This document shows positions 57,748 through 64,000 of a DNA stretch of 64,000 bases, one piece after another (the first letter of the stretch is position 1; the number at the start of each line of letters is the position of its first letter). The stretch covers positions 1 to 64,000 of the forward strand of contig JAOZIH010000005.1 in NCBI GenBank assembly GCA_026014545.1, given 5' to 3'. The DNA comes from Candidatus Bathyarchaeota archaeon (lineage in GTDB: Archaea > Thermoproteota > Bathyarchaeia > Bathyarchaeales > Bathycorpusculaceae). Both the position numbers and the translations under genes were made by a program. The notes beneath the pieces are model-generated. The model ran no database searches. It saw nothing but the letters and a program-made list of their open reading frames with translations, and was not told where the DNA came from.

Positions 57748-58548
57748 TTAGCTCAGCTCTACCTCTTGAATGAAGCTTCCATGCCATGTGTGATACCATA
57801 TTTGCCCTGTATAGCCATTAACGCTGAGCATTCCATAGACTTTGCCGCCTGAGAGCACCGTAATATGATAGTAACCGTAGAAGGCTTCAGCTTTCTCAGC
57901 TGTGGTTCCTAGATAATAACTGTCCAAGTATTGCTGGGCAATGGCTTTTGCTTGCTGCGCAGTTATCGTCATTGGCGCTGTCGGGCTTCCTATGAACCAA
58001 CCCATCATGCCGCTGTGCATGCCATATTTAGTGTTCCACATCATATTTGGACCCATTTCAGGATAGATGCGGCCGCTATACTTGTCAATGAGCATTTCGA
58101 AAGCGCCGACTCCCGTGCTTCTCTCGTAATATTGCACATAGAAATTCAGTGTGTACTCTTCAACTTCTTTCACGGCTAAATCTGGATTGTTCAGTTGTAG
58201 CAGATATTGCTGCGCAATTGTTACTGCGGTGTCTATTGGTATAGGCGCCGAAGTGGCTCCGCCGCTTTGAGTGGGTGGTGTGACGTAAGTGTTCCAGCCT
58301 AGTCCTCTGTGGCAGCCTCCTCTATATGCGTACGGCGCAGGCGTATTTGGTTGATTGGGATATTGCTGGTATCCATAAGTATTCCACATCATCCCACCCA
58401 TCATTCCATATGGATAAGCGCCGTTAGCGTAGGTTCCATACAAGTGGTATGCATTTTGTCCGTTCACGTAGGCAAACACCGAAACAGTTAACAACGCTGC
58501 AGCTGCTACCGTGATTACTGCGGCAACGAGTATTTTCCAGCTTTTCAT
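57748..58548 (-). CDS. Exported PepSY-like protein rich in Met, Tyr and Gly
   Basis: The signal segment covers residues about 4-26. It is followed by a Met/Tyr/Gly/Pro-rich stretch (GMMGGMMWNTYGYQQYPNQP) and two copies of a PepSY-like motif: PIDTAVTIAQQYLLQLNNPD (about 103-122) and TAQQAKAIAQQYLDSYYLG (about 199-217), each followed by a beta hairpin ending in YSGRIYPE or YTGQIWYH. Such domains often inhibit peptidases or bind metal near the membrane. It is divergent from the membrane-bound winged-helix gene, which also has a GMxxHMSGMMGG segment. The ATG has AGGTGA six bases upstream. Confidence 0.75.
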   Translation of the reverse strand: MKSWKILVAAVITVAAAALLTVSVFAYVNGQNAYHLYGTYANGAYPYGMMGGMMWNTYGYQQYPNQPNTPAPYAYRGGCHRGLGWNTYVTPPTQSGGATSAPIPIDTAVTIAQQYLLQLNNPDLAVKEVEEYTLNFYVQYYERSTGVGAFEMLIDKYSGRIYPEMGPNMMWNTKYGMHSGMMGWFIGSPTAPMTITAQQAKAIAQQYLDSYYLGTTAEKAEAFYGYYHITVLSGGKVYGMLSVNGYTGQIWYHTWHGSFIQEVELS

Positions 58549-58599
58549 TCGATTTCACCTCTACCCTTTATTGCAGTAGCGGCTGGTAAAAGAGTTCGC

Positions 58600-58628
58600 T
58601 GAAACAATTCTGAAACATTTTTGAAACA
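58600..58628. repeat. Three TGAAACA repeats at 11-bp spacing
   Basis: TGAAACA occurs at 58600, 58611 and 58622, one copy per helical turn. GTTCGC lies directly before the first (58594-58599) and directly after the last (58629-58634). The site lies between the two divergent genes and likely binds a regulator, perhaps the winged-helix protein encoded next to it. Confidence 0.6.
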
Positions 58629-58707
58629 GTTCGCGCATGGTAGAAACGTCAATTTTTGGACAATAGGTTTAAATTTAAAGTAAACAATTTTTTTGTTTAG
58701 AGTATTT

Positions 58708-59271
58708 ATGCAGAAAATTCACGTATTTTTGCTCCTCCTATTAGTTTCACTTGTATCATTAGCAATCCTAAGCGTGGCAGGCTTCTACTTGCTGGCGGCA
58801 TCGCCGTACCCATCAAGTTGGATGAGTGGCATGTGGAGTCACATGAGCGGCATGATGGGCGGTGCACCAGTTACAACCCAAAATCCAGCGGTTCTCTATT
58901 TCGGCGCTCTTTTTGTAATTCTAATAGTTATTATCATAATCAGCATCGTAGGCTTAGTATACTTCGCATTTCCCGCAATTAAAACAGCAACTCCCTCCGT
59001 ATCCGTAGCCACCGAAAATCCTGCTCTACAAGGCACGATTACGCCATATGATTCTGTGATTAAGACTCTAACGGATGAAGAACGCAAGGTCATCGAAGTG
59101 CTGAAGGCGCATGATGGAAAATACTTGCAAAAGTATCTTCGGAAAGAAGCGGGGCTCAGCAGGCTTAAGACGCATAGAATTCTCGTCCGCTTAGCAGAAA
59201 GGGGCATAGTGAAGCTAGAAAAGTTTGGAAACACAAACCAAGTGGTGCTGGCAGATTGGCTCCGCGACTAA
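58708..59271 (+). CDS. Membrane-anchored winged-helix regulator
   Basis: There are two transmembrane helices (residues about 5-28 and 53-85), with the extracellular loop WMSGMWSHMSGMMGG between them, likely a metal or redox sensor because of its Met and His content. The cytosolic C-terminus (about 110-187) is a winged HTH: TDEERKVIEVLKAHDGKYLQ and AGLSRLKTHRILVRLAERGI. It probably binds DNA while held in the membrane. The ATG at 58708 suits the TATA-like TTTAAATTTAAAG at 58668-58680, giving a leaderless message; TTG 58693 is the longer option. Confidence 0.8.
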   Translation: MQKIHVFLLLLLVSLVSLAILSVAGFYLLAASPYPSSWMSGMWSHMSGMMGGAPVTTQNPAVLYFGALFVILIVIIIISIVGLVYFAFPAIKTATPSVSVATENPALQGTITPYDSVIKTLTDEERKVIEVLKAHDGKYLQKYLRKEAGLSRLKTHRILVRLAERGIVKLEKFGNTNQVVLADWLRD

Positions 59272-59284
59272 CACCGCCAGCAGA

Positions 59285-59293
59285 CTATATAAG
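59285..59293 (+). promoter_or_regulatory. TATA box of the second Dph6-like gene
   Basis: CTATATAAG is centred 29 bases before the ATG at 59318, which has no ribosome binding site, so the mRNA looks leaderless. Confidence 0.6.
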
Positions 59294-59317
59294 TGAATTT
59301 AACCCTAACAATAGGCA

Positions 59318-59998
59318 ATGAAACTCGGAGTTCTGTTTTCAGGCGGTAAAGACTCAACACTCGCGCTTCATAAGGCTGCAGAAAGCGCTGAAATCGTGTG
59401 CCTAATCACCATAGTTTCGGAGAATAAAGAGAGCTTCATGTTTCACACTCCAAACATCGACATAACCGCACTTCAAGCCGAAGCGCTGGGTTTGCCGCTG
59501 ATAAGAAAAGCGACAAAGGGCGAGCCTGAAGAGGAACTTGACGATTTAGAAGAAGCTATAGCACAGGCGGTTAAGGACTTCAGAATCGAGGGAGTAGTCA
59601 CAGGCGCCGTGGAATCTGTTTATCAAACTAAGCGCATTCAACGCATATCCGACCGCTTGAACATCTCATGCGTTAATCCCTTGTGGAAGCGAAACCAGAA
59701 AGCCCTTTTAGAAGAGCTTGTGGCGAAAGGCTTCGAAGTAATCATCTCTGGTGTTTTCGCTTATCCACTGGACAAAACATGGCTGGGCAAAAAAATAGAC
59801 CCGCCGCTGATACAGCGGCTTGCCAATTTAAGCGAAGAGTTCGGCCTAAGCATGGCAGGTGAAGGCGGCGAGATAGAAACCACTGTTTTAGATGCGCCCT
59901 TGTTCAAAAAGAAAATTGAAATCTTGGAGTCGACTGTTGAAGCGCAAGGTAACTCGGGTGTTTTCATAATCAAAAAGGCGCGGTTGGCGCCAAAATAA
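59318..59998 (+). CDS. Diphthine-ammonia ligase-like protein (Dph6 family), copy 2
   Basis: It has the PP-loop LFSGGKDSTLALHKA, then GVVTGAVESVYQTKRIQRISD and GVFAYPLDKTWLGK, and ends GEGGEIETTVLDAPLFKKKI. These fit the standard Dph6 pattern better than the copy at 21702. It should amidate diphthine to diphthamide on EF2, though some archaeal relatives act elsewhere. The Lon-like gene follows 38 bases after its stop on the same strand. Confidence 0.85.
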   Translation: MKLGVLFSGGKDSTLALHKAAESAEIVCLITIVSENKESFMFHTPNIDITALQAEALGLPLIRKATKGEPEEELDDLEEAIAQAVKDFRIEGVVTGAVESVYQTKRIQRISDRLNISCVNPLWKRNQKALLEELVAKGFEVIISGVFAYPLDKTWLGKKIDPPLIQRLANLSEEFGLSMAGEGGEIETTVLDAPLFKKKIEILESTVEAQGNSGVFIIKKARLAPK

Positions 59999-60036
59999 CT
60001 GAGTAGCGGCGGGTAGCTATGAACATTAAGAGTTAA

Positions 60037-62493
60037 ATGTTTCCTCAGATTAGATTAGGGCTGACGAGGTTTAAGAAAATGATGGGCAAATTACCCCCAG
60101 AAAGCCTTAGAAAAGAATGCGATACTAGCCTCGTGCGCTGCAAGACAACCCAAGAACTGACGCCACTTCAAGAAATAATCGGTCAGGAAAGAGCCGTTCG
60201 AGCTTTAAGGTTTGGTTTAGGCATCAGAAATCAAGGATTCAACATTTATGTGGCAGGTTATCCTGGAACAGGGCGGAAAACCGCGGTTAAAAGCTTCGTT
60301 GAAGAAGTAGCTCGTGTTGAACCTGTTCCTTCAGACTGGTGCTACGTAAATAACTTTTCCAATCCATACGAGCCAAAGGCCATTCAACTGCCCGCTGGAA
60401 AAGGACGGCAGTTCCGTGATGACATGAAATTTCTTATCGAGAGCGTCAGAACAGCGCTTCCTAAAGCCTTTGAAAGTGAAGATTACGCTGCAAAAAGAGA
60501 TGCTACCATCCGCGAAGTAGAAAGGCAAAGGAAAGAGTTAATTGACAAATTAAACGTGAAGGCCCAACAGGAAGGTTTTGTAATTCAAAGCACACCTGTT
60601 GGCTTGCTTCTTATCCCCGTAGTAAATGGACATCCACTAAGTGAGGAAGAACTGTTAAGGTTGCCGCCGAAGGTGCAGCAGCTAATTCAAGAAAAGCGCG
60701 AGCGTTTGGAGGCAGAATTCCGAAGCGCAACGCGGCAGTTCATCGATTTAGAACGGAAAGTAACTGAGGCGCTTAAGAAGCTTAACAGGGACGTAGCGCT
60801 ATACGCAATCGGCAATTTGGTAGACGACTTGATAGAGAAATACAAGGATCTGCCGGAAATTACCTCCTACTTGAGAGATGTGCAAAATGACATTCTCGAT
60901 AACATAACCCAGTTCGTAAAACAAGGGGAGCCTCAACAGCAACTTCCCTTTCCGTTGCCTTGGCTGAGAGAGTCGCCCTTCAAAAAGTACGAAGTAAACG
61001 TAATCGTTGATAACTCTACGCTTAAAGGCGCGCCTGTTATAATGGAGTTCAACCCTACATACCAAAATCTTTTCGGCACAACCGAGAAAGAAGTACAGTT
61101 CGGCGCGCTAATAACAGACTTCACCATGATCCGAAGCGGCTCTCTACACAAGGCCAATGGCGGCTACTTAATTATTCCCGTCGAGGATTTGCTTCTAAAT
61201 CCATTTTCTTATGAAGGATTAAAACGCGCGCTGAGAGATTGCAAAATCGTTATCGAGGAGCCGCAGGAAAGATTCGGCTTTATTAGTACCAAAAGCCTTA
61301 AGCCGCAGCCGATACCCTTGAAAGTTAAAGTAATCCTCATAGGGAGCCCCTACATTTATCAGCAACTATATCTTTTAGACATGGAGTTCGCGGAGCTTTT
61401 CAAAGTTAAAGCAGAATTCGATACCACCATGCCGCGTACAGAGGAGAATATACGGCAATATGCGGCTTTTGTCTGCACATTATGCCAAAAGGAAAACCTG
61501 AAACACCTCGATAGCTCTGGTTTAGCCAAGATAATAGAATATAGTCAGCGACTGTCTCAAGATCAGCAGAAACTATCCACACGCTTTGCCGAAGTCGCCG
61601 ACATCATCCGCGAAGCAAACTTTTATGCCACACAAGAAAACTCGCGCTTCATAACTGGAGACCATGTTAGAAAAGCCATTGAAGAAAAGATATACCGCTC
61701 AAAACTCATCCAAGAGAAAATCCAAGAAATGATCAACAGAGGAATACTCTTAATCGATACTGACGCAGAGAAAGTTGGGCAAGTTAATGGCTTATCCGTT
61801 ATGAGCTTCGGTGATTTTACTTTTGGCACTCCCTCCCGCGTAACAGCAAGCGTTGGACTAGGCCAAGAAGGCGTAATTGACATAGAACGCGAAGCAAAAA
61901 TGGGCGGGCCCATCCACACGAAAGGAGTACTTATTCTCAGCGGCTACTTAAACGAGAAGTACGCGCAGGATAAACCGCTCAGCCTCTCTGCTCGACTTGT
62001 TTTTGAGCAGAGCTATGCCGGCGTAGAAGGCGACAGCGCTTCAAGTACTGAATTATACGCTATACTTTCCGCGCTTTCTGGGCTGCCGATAAAGCAGTAT
62101 ATCGCTGTTACTGGCTCAGTAAATCAGAAAGGTGAAGTCCAAGCTATAGGCGGTGTGAACGAAAAAATTGAGGGCTTTTTTGAAGTTTGCAAGGCAAAAG
62201 GTTTTACGGGTAAGCAAGGCGTGCTGATTCCTGAGAGTAATGTGCAGAATCTAATGTTGAAAGAAGAGGTTGTGGAAGCCGTGAAAAATGGGCAATTCCA
62301 CATTTACGCTGTTAAAACGATTGATGAGGGCATAGAAATTCTCACAGGAGTTAAAGCTGGCACAAGACTTCCAGACGGAACTTTCGAGGAAGGAACCGTG
62401 AATCACCGAGTAGACAAGACGCTTAAGGAGATGGCTGAAAAACTCAGAGAGTTCACTTCTGCCGCTGGAGAGGTAAAGAAAAGCGAAGATTGA
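60037..62493 (+). CDS. Lon-family ATP-dependent protease (COG1067 type)
   Basis: The AAA+ part has GYPGTGRKTAVKSF (Walker A variant, about residues 71-84), with an inserted coiled-coil region (about 145-280) and the marker NGGYLIIPVEDLL. The S16 protease domain has the catalytic Ser in VEGDSASSTELYAILSALSG (about 662-681) and the Lys in IGGVNEKIEGFFEVCKAKGF (about 702-721). There is no transmembrane helix, so this is not the membrane-bound LonB usual in archaea; it is the soluble type common in bacteria, perhaps acquired by transfer. An internal ATG (about 60079) before GKLPPESLRKEC may be the true start. Confidence 0.9.
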   Translation: MFPQIRLGLTRFKKMMGKLPPESLRKECDTSLVRCKTTQELTPLQEIIGQERAVRALRFGLGIRNQGFNIYVAGYPGTGRKTAVKSFVEEVARVEPVPSDWCYVNNFSNPYEPKAIQLPAGKGRQFRDDMKFLIESVRTALPKAFESEDYAAKRDATIREVERQRKELIDKLNVKAQQEGFVIQSTPVGLLLIPVVNGHPLSEEELLRLPPKVQQLIQEKRERLEAEFRSATRQFIDLERKVTEALKKLNRDVALYAIGNLVDDLIEKYKDLPEITSYLRDVQNDILDNITQFVKQGEPQQQLPFPLPWLRESPFKKYEVNVIVDNSTLKGAPVIMEFNPTYQNLFGTTEKEVQFGALITDFTMIRSGSLHKANGGYLIIPVEDLLLNPFSYEGLKRALRDCKIVIEEPQERFGFISTKSLKPQPIPLKVKVILIGSPYIYQQLYLLDMEFAELFKVKAEFDTTMPRTEENIRQYAAFVCTLCQKENLKHLDSSGLAKIIEYSQRLSQDQQKLSTRFAEVADIIREANFYATQENSRFITGDHVRKAIEEKIYRSKLIQEKIQEMINRGILLIDTDAEKVGQVNGLSVMSFGDFTFGTPSRVTASVGLGQEGVIDIEREAKMGGPIHTKGVLILSGYLNEKYAQDKPLSLSARLVFEQSYAGVEGDSASSTELYAILSALSGLPIKQYIAVTGSVNQKGEVQAIGGVNEKIEGFFEVCKAKGFTGKQGVLIPESNVQNLMLKEEVVEAVKNGQFHIYAVKTIDEGIEILTGVKAGTRLPDGTFEEGTVNHRVDKTLKEMAEKLREFTSAAGEVKKSED

Positions 62494-62501
62494 CGGCAAC
62501 T

Positions 62502-63296
62502 TTACTTTCGCTCGATTAACTTTATTTCAAAAAGCTGCGTCCACAATTTTCCAGTTACGAAAAGCCTGTCAGCTTCTGCATCATAGGCAATTCCGTTAAG
62601 TACACTGTTTGGGTTCTGATTCGTTTGCGTGTAAATTCCTGCTAAGTCTATCCAGCCCTTGACTTGCCCTGTCTGCGGGCTAATTATTGCGATTTTTTCT
62701 TCACCCCAAACATTAGCGTAAACGTCTCCCTTAACAAACTCAAGTTCATTGAGTCTTGTCACAGATACGTTTCCATCGCGAACCTCAACTTGCCCAATCC
62801 TCTGGAAGGTTTCTGGATCCAAGAAGTACAGATTTGCGGTTCCATCACTCATTATTAGCTGCTTGCCGTCATGTGTAATTCCCCAGCCCTCAGTTGGATA
62901 GCTAAAATTTTGCAGTAGCTCAAATGTTTGCTTATCATAGACGAAGCCTACTTGATTCTGCCAAGTTAACTGGATAATCTTATCGCCGAAGATTGTGATG
63001 CCTTCACCAAAAAATTCCTCTGGCAAACTATGCATCTGCAAGATTGCGCCTGTTTCTAAATCTACTCGGCGCAGTGTAGAGTAACCCCACAACCCCGTAC
63101 TCTCATATAATATGCCTTCATCAATAACTAATCCTTGAGTGAACGCAATCGGGTCATGTGGATAAGCTCTAACGACCTCGTAAGTATAGCTAATCGGCGT
63201 CGTGTTCGCAGGCGCCCTTGTCAGCAAAACAACTGCACAGACAATTAATCCTACAGTGAGTGGCAAAAGAATAATGCCCAATTTTTGCTTTTTCAT
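62502..63296 (-). CDS. Glutaminyl-peptide cyclotransferase-like exported protein
   Basis: One N-terminal signal/anchor helix (residues about 5-25) is followed by a beta-propeller of the glutamine cyclotransferase family: YEVVRAYPHDPIAFTQGLVI, LYESTGLWGYSTLRRVDLET, and LNELEFVKGDVYANVWGEEK. These enzymes cyclise N-terminal Gln to pyroglutamate on exported proteins. It converges with the Lon gene, 8 bases apart. The ATG has no clear ribosome binding site. Confidence 0.85.
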   Translation of the reverse strand: MKKQKLGIILLPLTVGLIVCAVVLLTRAPANTTPISYTYEVVRAYPHDPIAFTQGLVIDEGILYESTGLWGYSTLRRVDLETGAILQMHSLPEEFFGEGITIFGDKIIQLTWQNQVGFVYDKQTFELLQNFSYPTEGWGITHDGKQLIMSDGTANLYFLDPETFQRIGQVEVRDGNVSVTRLNELEFVKGDVYANVWGEEKIAIISPQTGQVKGWIDLAGIYTQTNQNPNSVLNGIAYDAEADRLFVTGKLWTQLFEIKLIERK

Positions 63297-63433
63297 GGCG
63301 CTTGCAGCCTATTTTTCCTGTGAAATACCCTCTTTAATGCTTTTCTCTTTCCATTTTTACTGCAGAATTGGATACATTTAAATTGAAATATCTGCAAAAT
63401 ATGTAATGCAAGCGCTTGTGGACGGTGCTATTT

Positions 63434-63607
63434 TTGGCCAAAAAAGGTGATAAATACAAGTGTGAAGAATGCGGCCTAATAGTCTTAGTTGAAGATCCCT
63501 GCGGATGCGAACCGCTTCAGATACTCTGCTGCGGAGCGCCAATGAAACCCGTGAAAGAAGCGGCGAAGAAACAAGCAAAAGAGAAGGCAAAAGCCAAGAA
63601 ACAATAA
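63434..63607 (+). CDS. Desulforedoxin-like small iron protein
   Basis: KYKCEECGLIVLVED, then LQILCCGAPMKPV gives the CxxC...CC spacing of a desulforedoxin FeS4 site. The tail is a Lys/Ala-rich helix (about 20 residues) not seen in classic desulforedoxins. It may serve superoxide or rubredoxin-type electron transfer. TTG at 63434, giving a start at AKKGDKYKC, is chosen because GGTG lies upstream and homologues begin there; the TTG at 63416 would add six residues. Confidence 0.8.
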   Translation: MAKKGDKYKCEECGLIVLVEDPCGCEPLQILCCGAPMKPVKEAAKKQAKEKAKAKKQ

Positions 63608-63757
63608 ATGCTGAATTCATCAACCGCCCTCTTTTTTTATTTTTTAAAGATCAGCAACTCCTGCATTGATGCCTTTAACGGTGTTGATTCTGCATCTATA
63701 TTGTAAGTAAATAAAGCTTATTTTATCTCAGCAATTCTTTATCACTCGGGTGCAATT

Positions 63758-63970
63758 TTGAAAATATTGAGAGAAGAGCGTAAACGGAGCAGAGCGATTA
63801 TCCTTTTGCTTCTTCCAGCTGTAGTTTTCATCTGGATAATTGGCTGGGGCCTGTACTGGATCGGCCATCAAAGGGAACATCAAACGATGAAGCAGTCAGA
63901 ATCTCAAGAAGAGCATGTTCACTTGATGCCCATAGTGCTCGAGGAACCTTTAGAGGCAAGAAGTGACTAA
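63758..63970 (+). CDS. Small single-pass membrane protein
   Basis: A basic N-terminus (REERKRSR) precedes one hydrophobic helix (residues about 13-36, with WIIGWGLYWIG) and an acidic, His-bearing outer tail (ESQEEHVHLMPIVLEEPLEA). This 70-aa form looks like a short archaeal membrane protein of unknown role. The TTG start is tentative. The 63608-63757 gap has a TTTTTTTATTTTTT run just past the desulforedoxin gene, likely its terminator. Confidence 0.55.
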   Translation: MKILREERKRSRAIILLLLPAVVFIWIIGWGLYWIGHQREHQTMKQSESQEEHVHLMPIVLEEPLEARSD

Positions 63971-64000
63971 GCGCTGTGGCACGCCAGCGTACCCGTTGCT

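Overview
The window comes from an archaeal chromosome. The evidence is a 16S rRNA gene with an archaeal 5' end and a bulge-helix-bulge processing motif, intron-free tRNAs (two of the four with an encoded CCA), and archaea-specific genes: tiaS, trmY and archaeal-type thiL. Promoters are TATA-box type, several genes look leaderless, and others carry GGTGA-type ribosome binding sites. The many secreted, C-terminally anchored beta-propeller and beta-helix proteins, the B12-type radical SAM enzymes and a 16S gene with no 23S in the 11.9 kb downstream of it fit a Bathyarchaeia-like (MCG) lineage. That placement is an inference; a 16S search would settle it.

Layout. 1-9.2 kb: a surface protein cut by the window edge, tiaS, an Lrp-type RAM protein, a PQQ-like propeller protein, an MnmA-like thiolase, an EamA transporter with a processive GT2, tRNA-Arg and tRNA-Gln. 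9.4-13.9 kb: a membrane-anchored coiled-coil/helix-hairpin-helix protein, small hypotheticals and 16S rRNA (minus strand) inside a perfect BHB stem. 13.9-24.5 kb: an NrdD-like protein with an N-terminal HTH and no visible glycyl-radical site, pyrB, an HMGL-like synthase, a BioB-like radical SAM protein, a possible PD-(D/E)XK protein, a Dph6-like ligase, a glycoside-hydrolase-like protein and an ICMT-like methyltransferase. 24.7-35.6 kb: a NosD-like beta-helix protein, two divergent B12-binding radical SAM proteins, a methyltransferase, a large propeller protein and an aminotransferase whose true start is not a standard codon. 35.6-40.9 kb: three glycosyltransferases in tandem, converging on a translationally coupled radical SAM/SPASM-DUF362 pair. 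41.2-48.7 kb: trmY and thiL (overlapping tails), tRNA-Thr, a decayed pilin-LamG adhesin gene, small ORFs, two surface proteins with PEF-like C-termini, a zinc protein and tRNA-Pro. 49-64 kb: a membrane pyrophosphatase with a long C-terminal extension, a DtxR-FeoA/FeoB iron operon with two palindromic operators, glyA-serA, a divergent Met-rich PepSY-like protein and membrane-bound winged-helix protein around an 11-bp-spaced triple repeat, a second Dph6 paralogue, a Lon-family protease, a glutaminyl cyclase-like protein and a desulforedoxin-like protein.

Working together. The iron genes form a self-regulated uptake unit. glyA and serA supply serine, glycine and C1 units. The glycosyltransferases and exported proteins indicate an elaborate glycosylated cell surface. 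TiaS, TrmY, the MnmA-like protein, and possibly the Dph6 homologues (through EF2), serve the translation machinery. The points most worth a second look are the extended pyrophosphatase, the HTH/ATP-cone/NrdD protein without its radical glycine, the BHB motif, and the divergent membrane-regulator locus.
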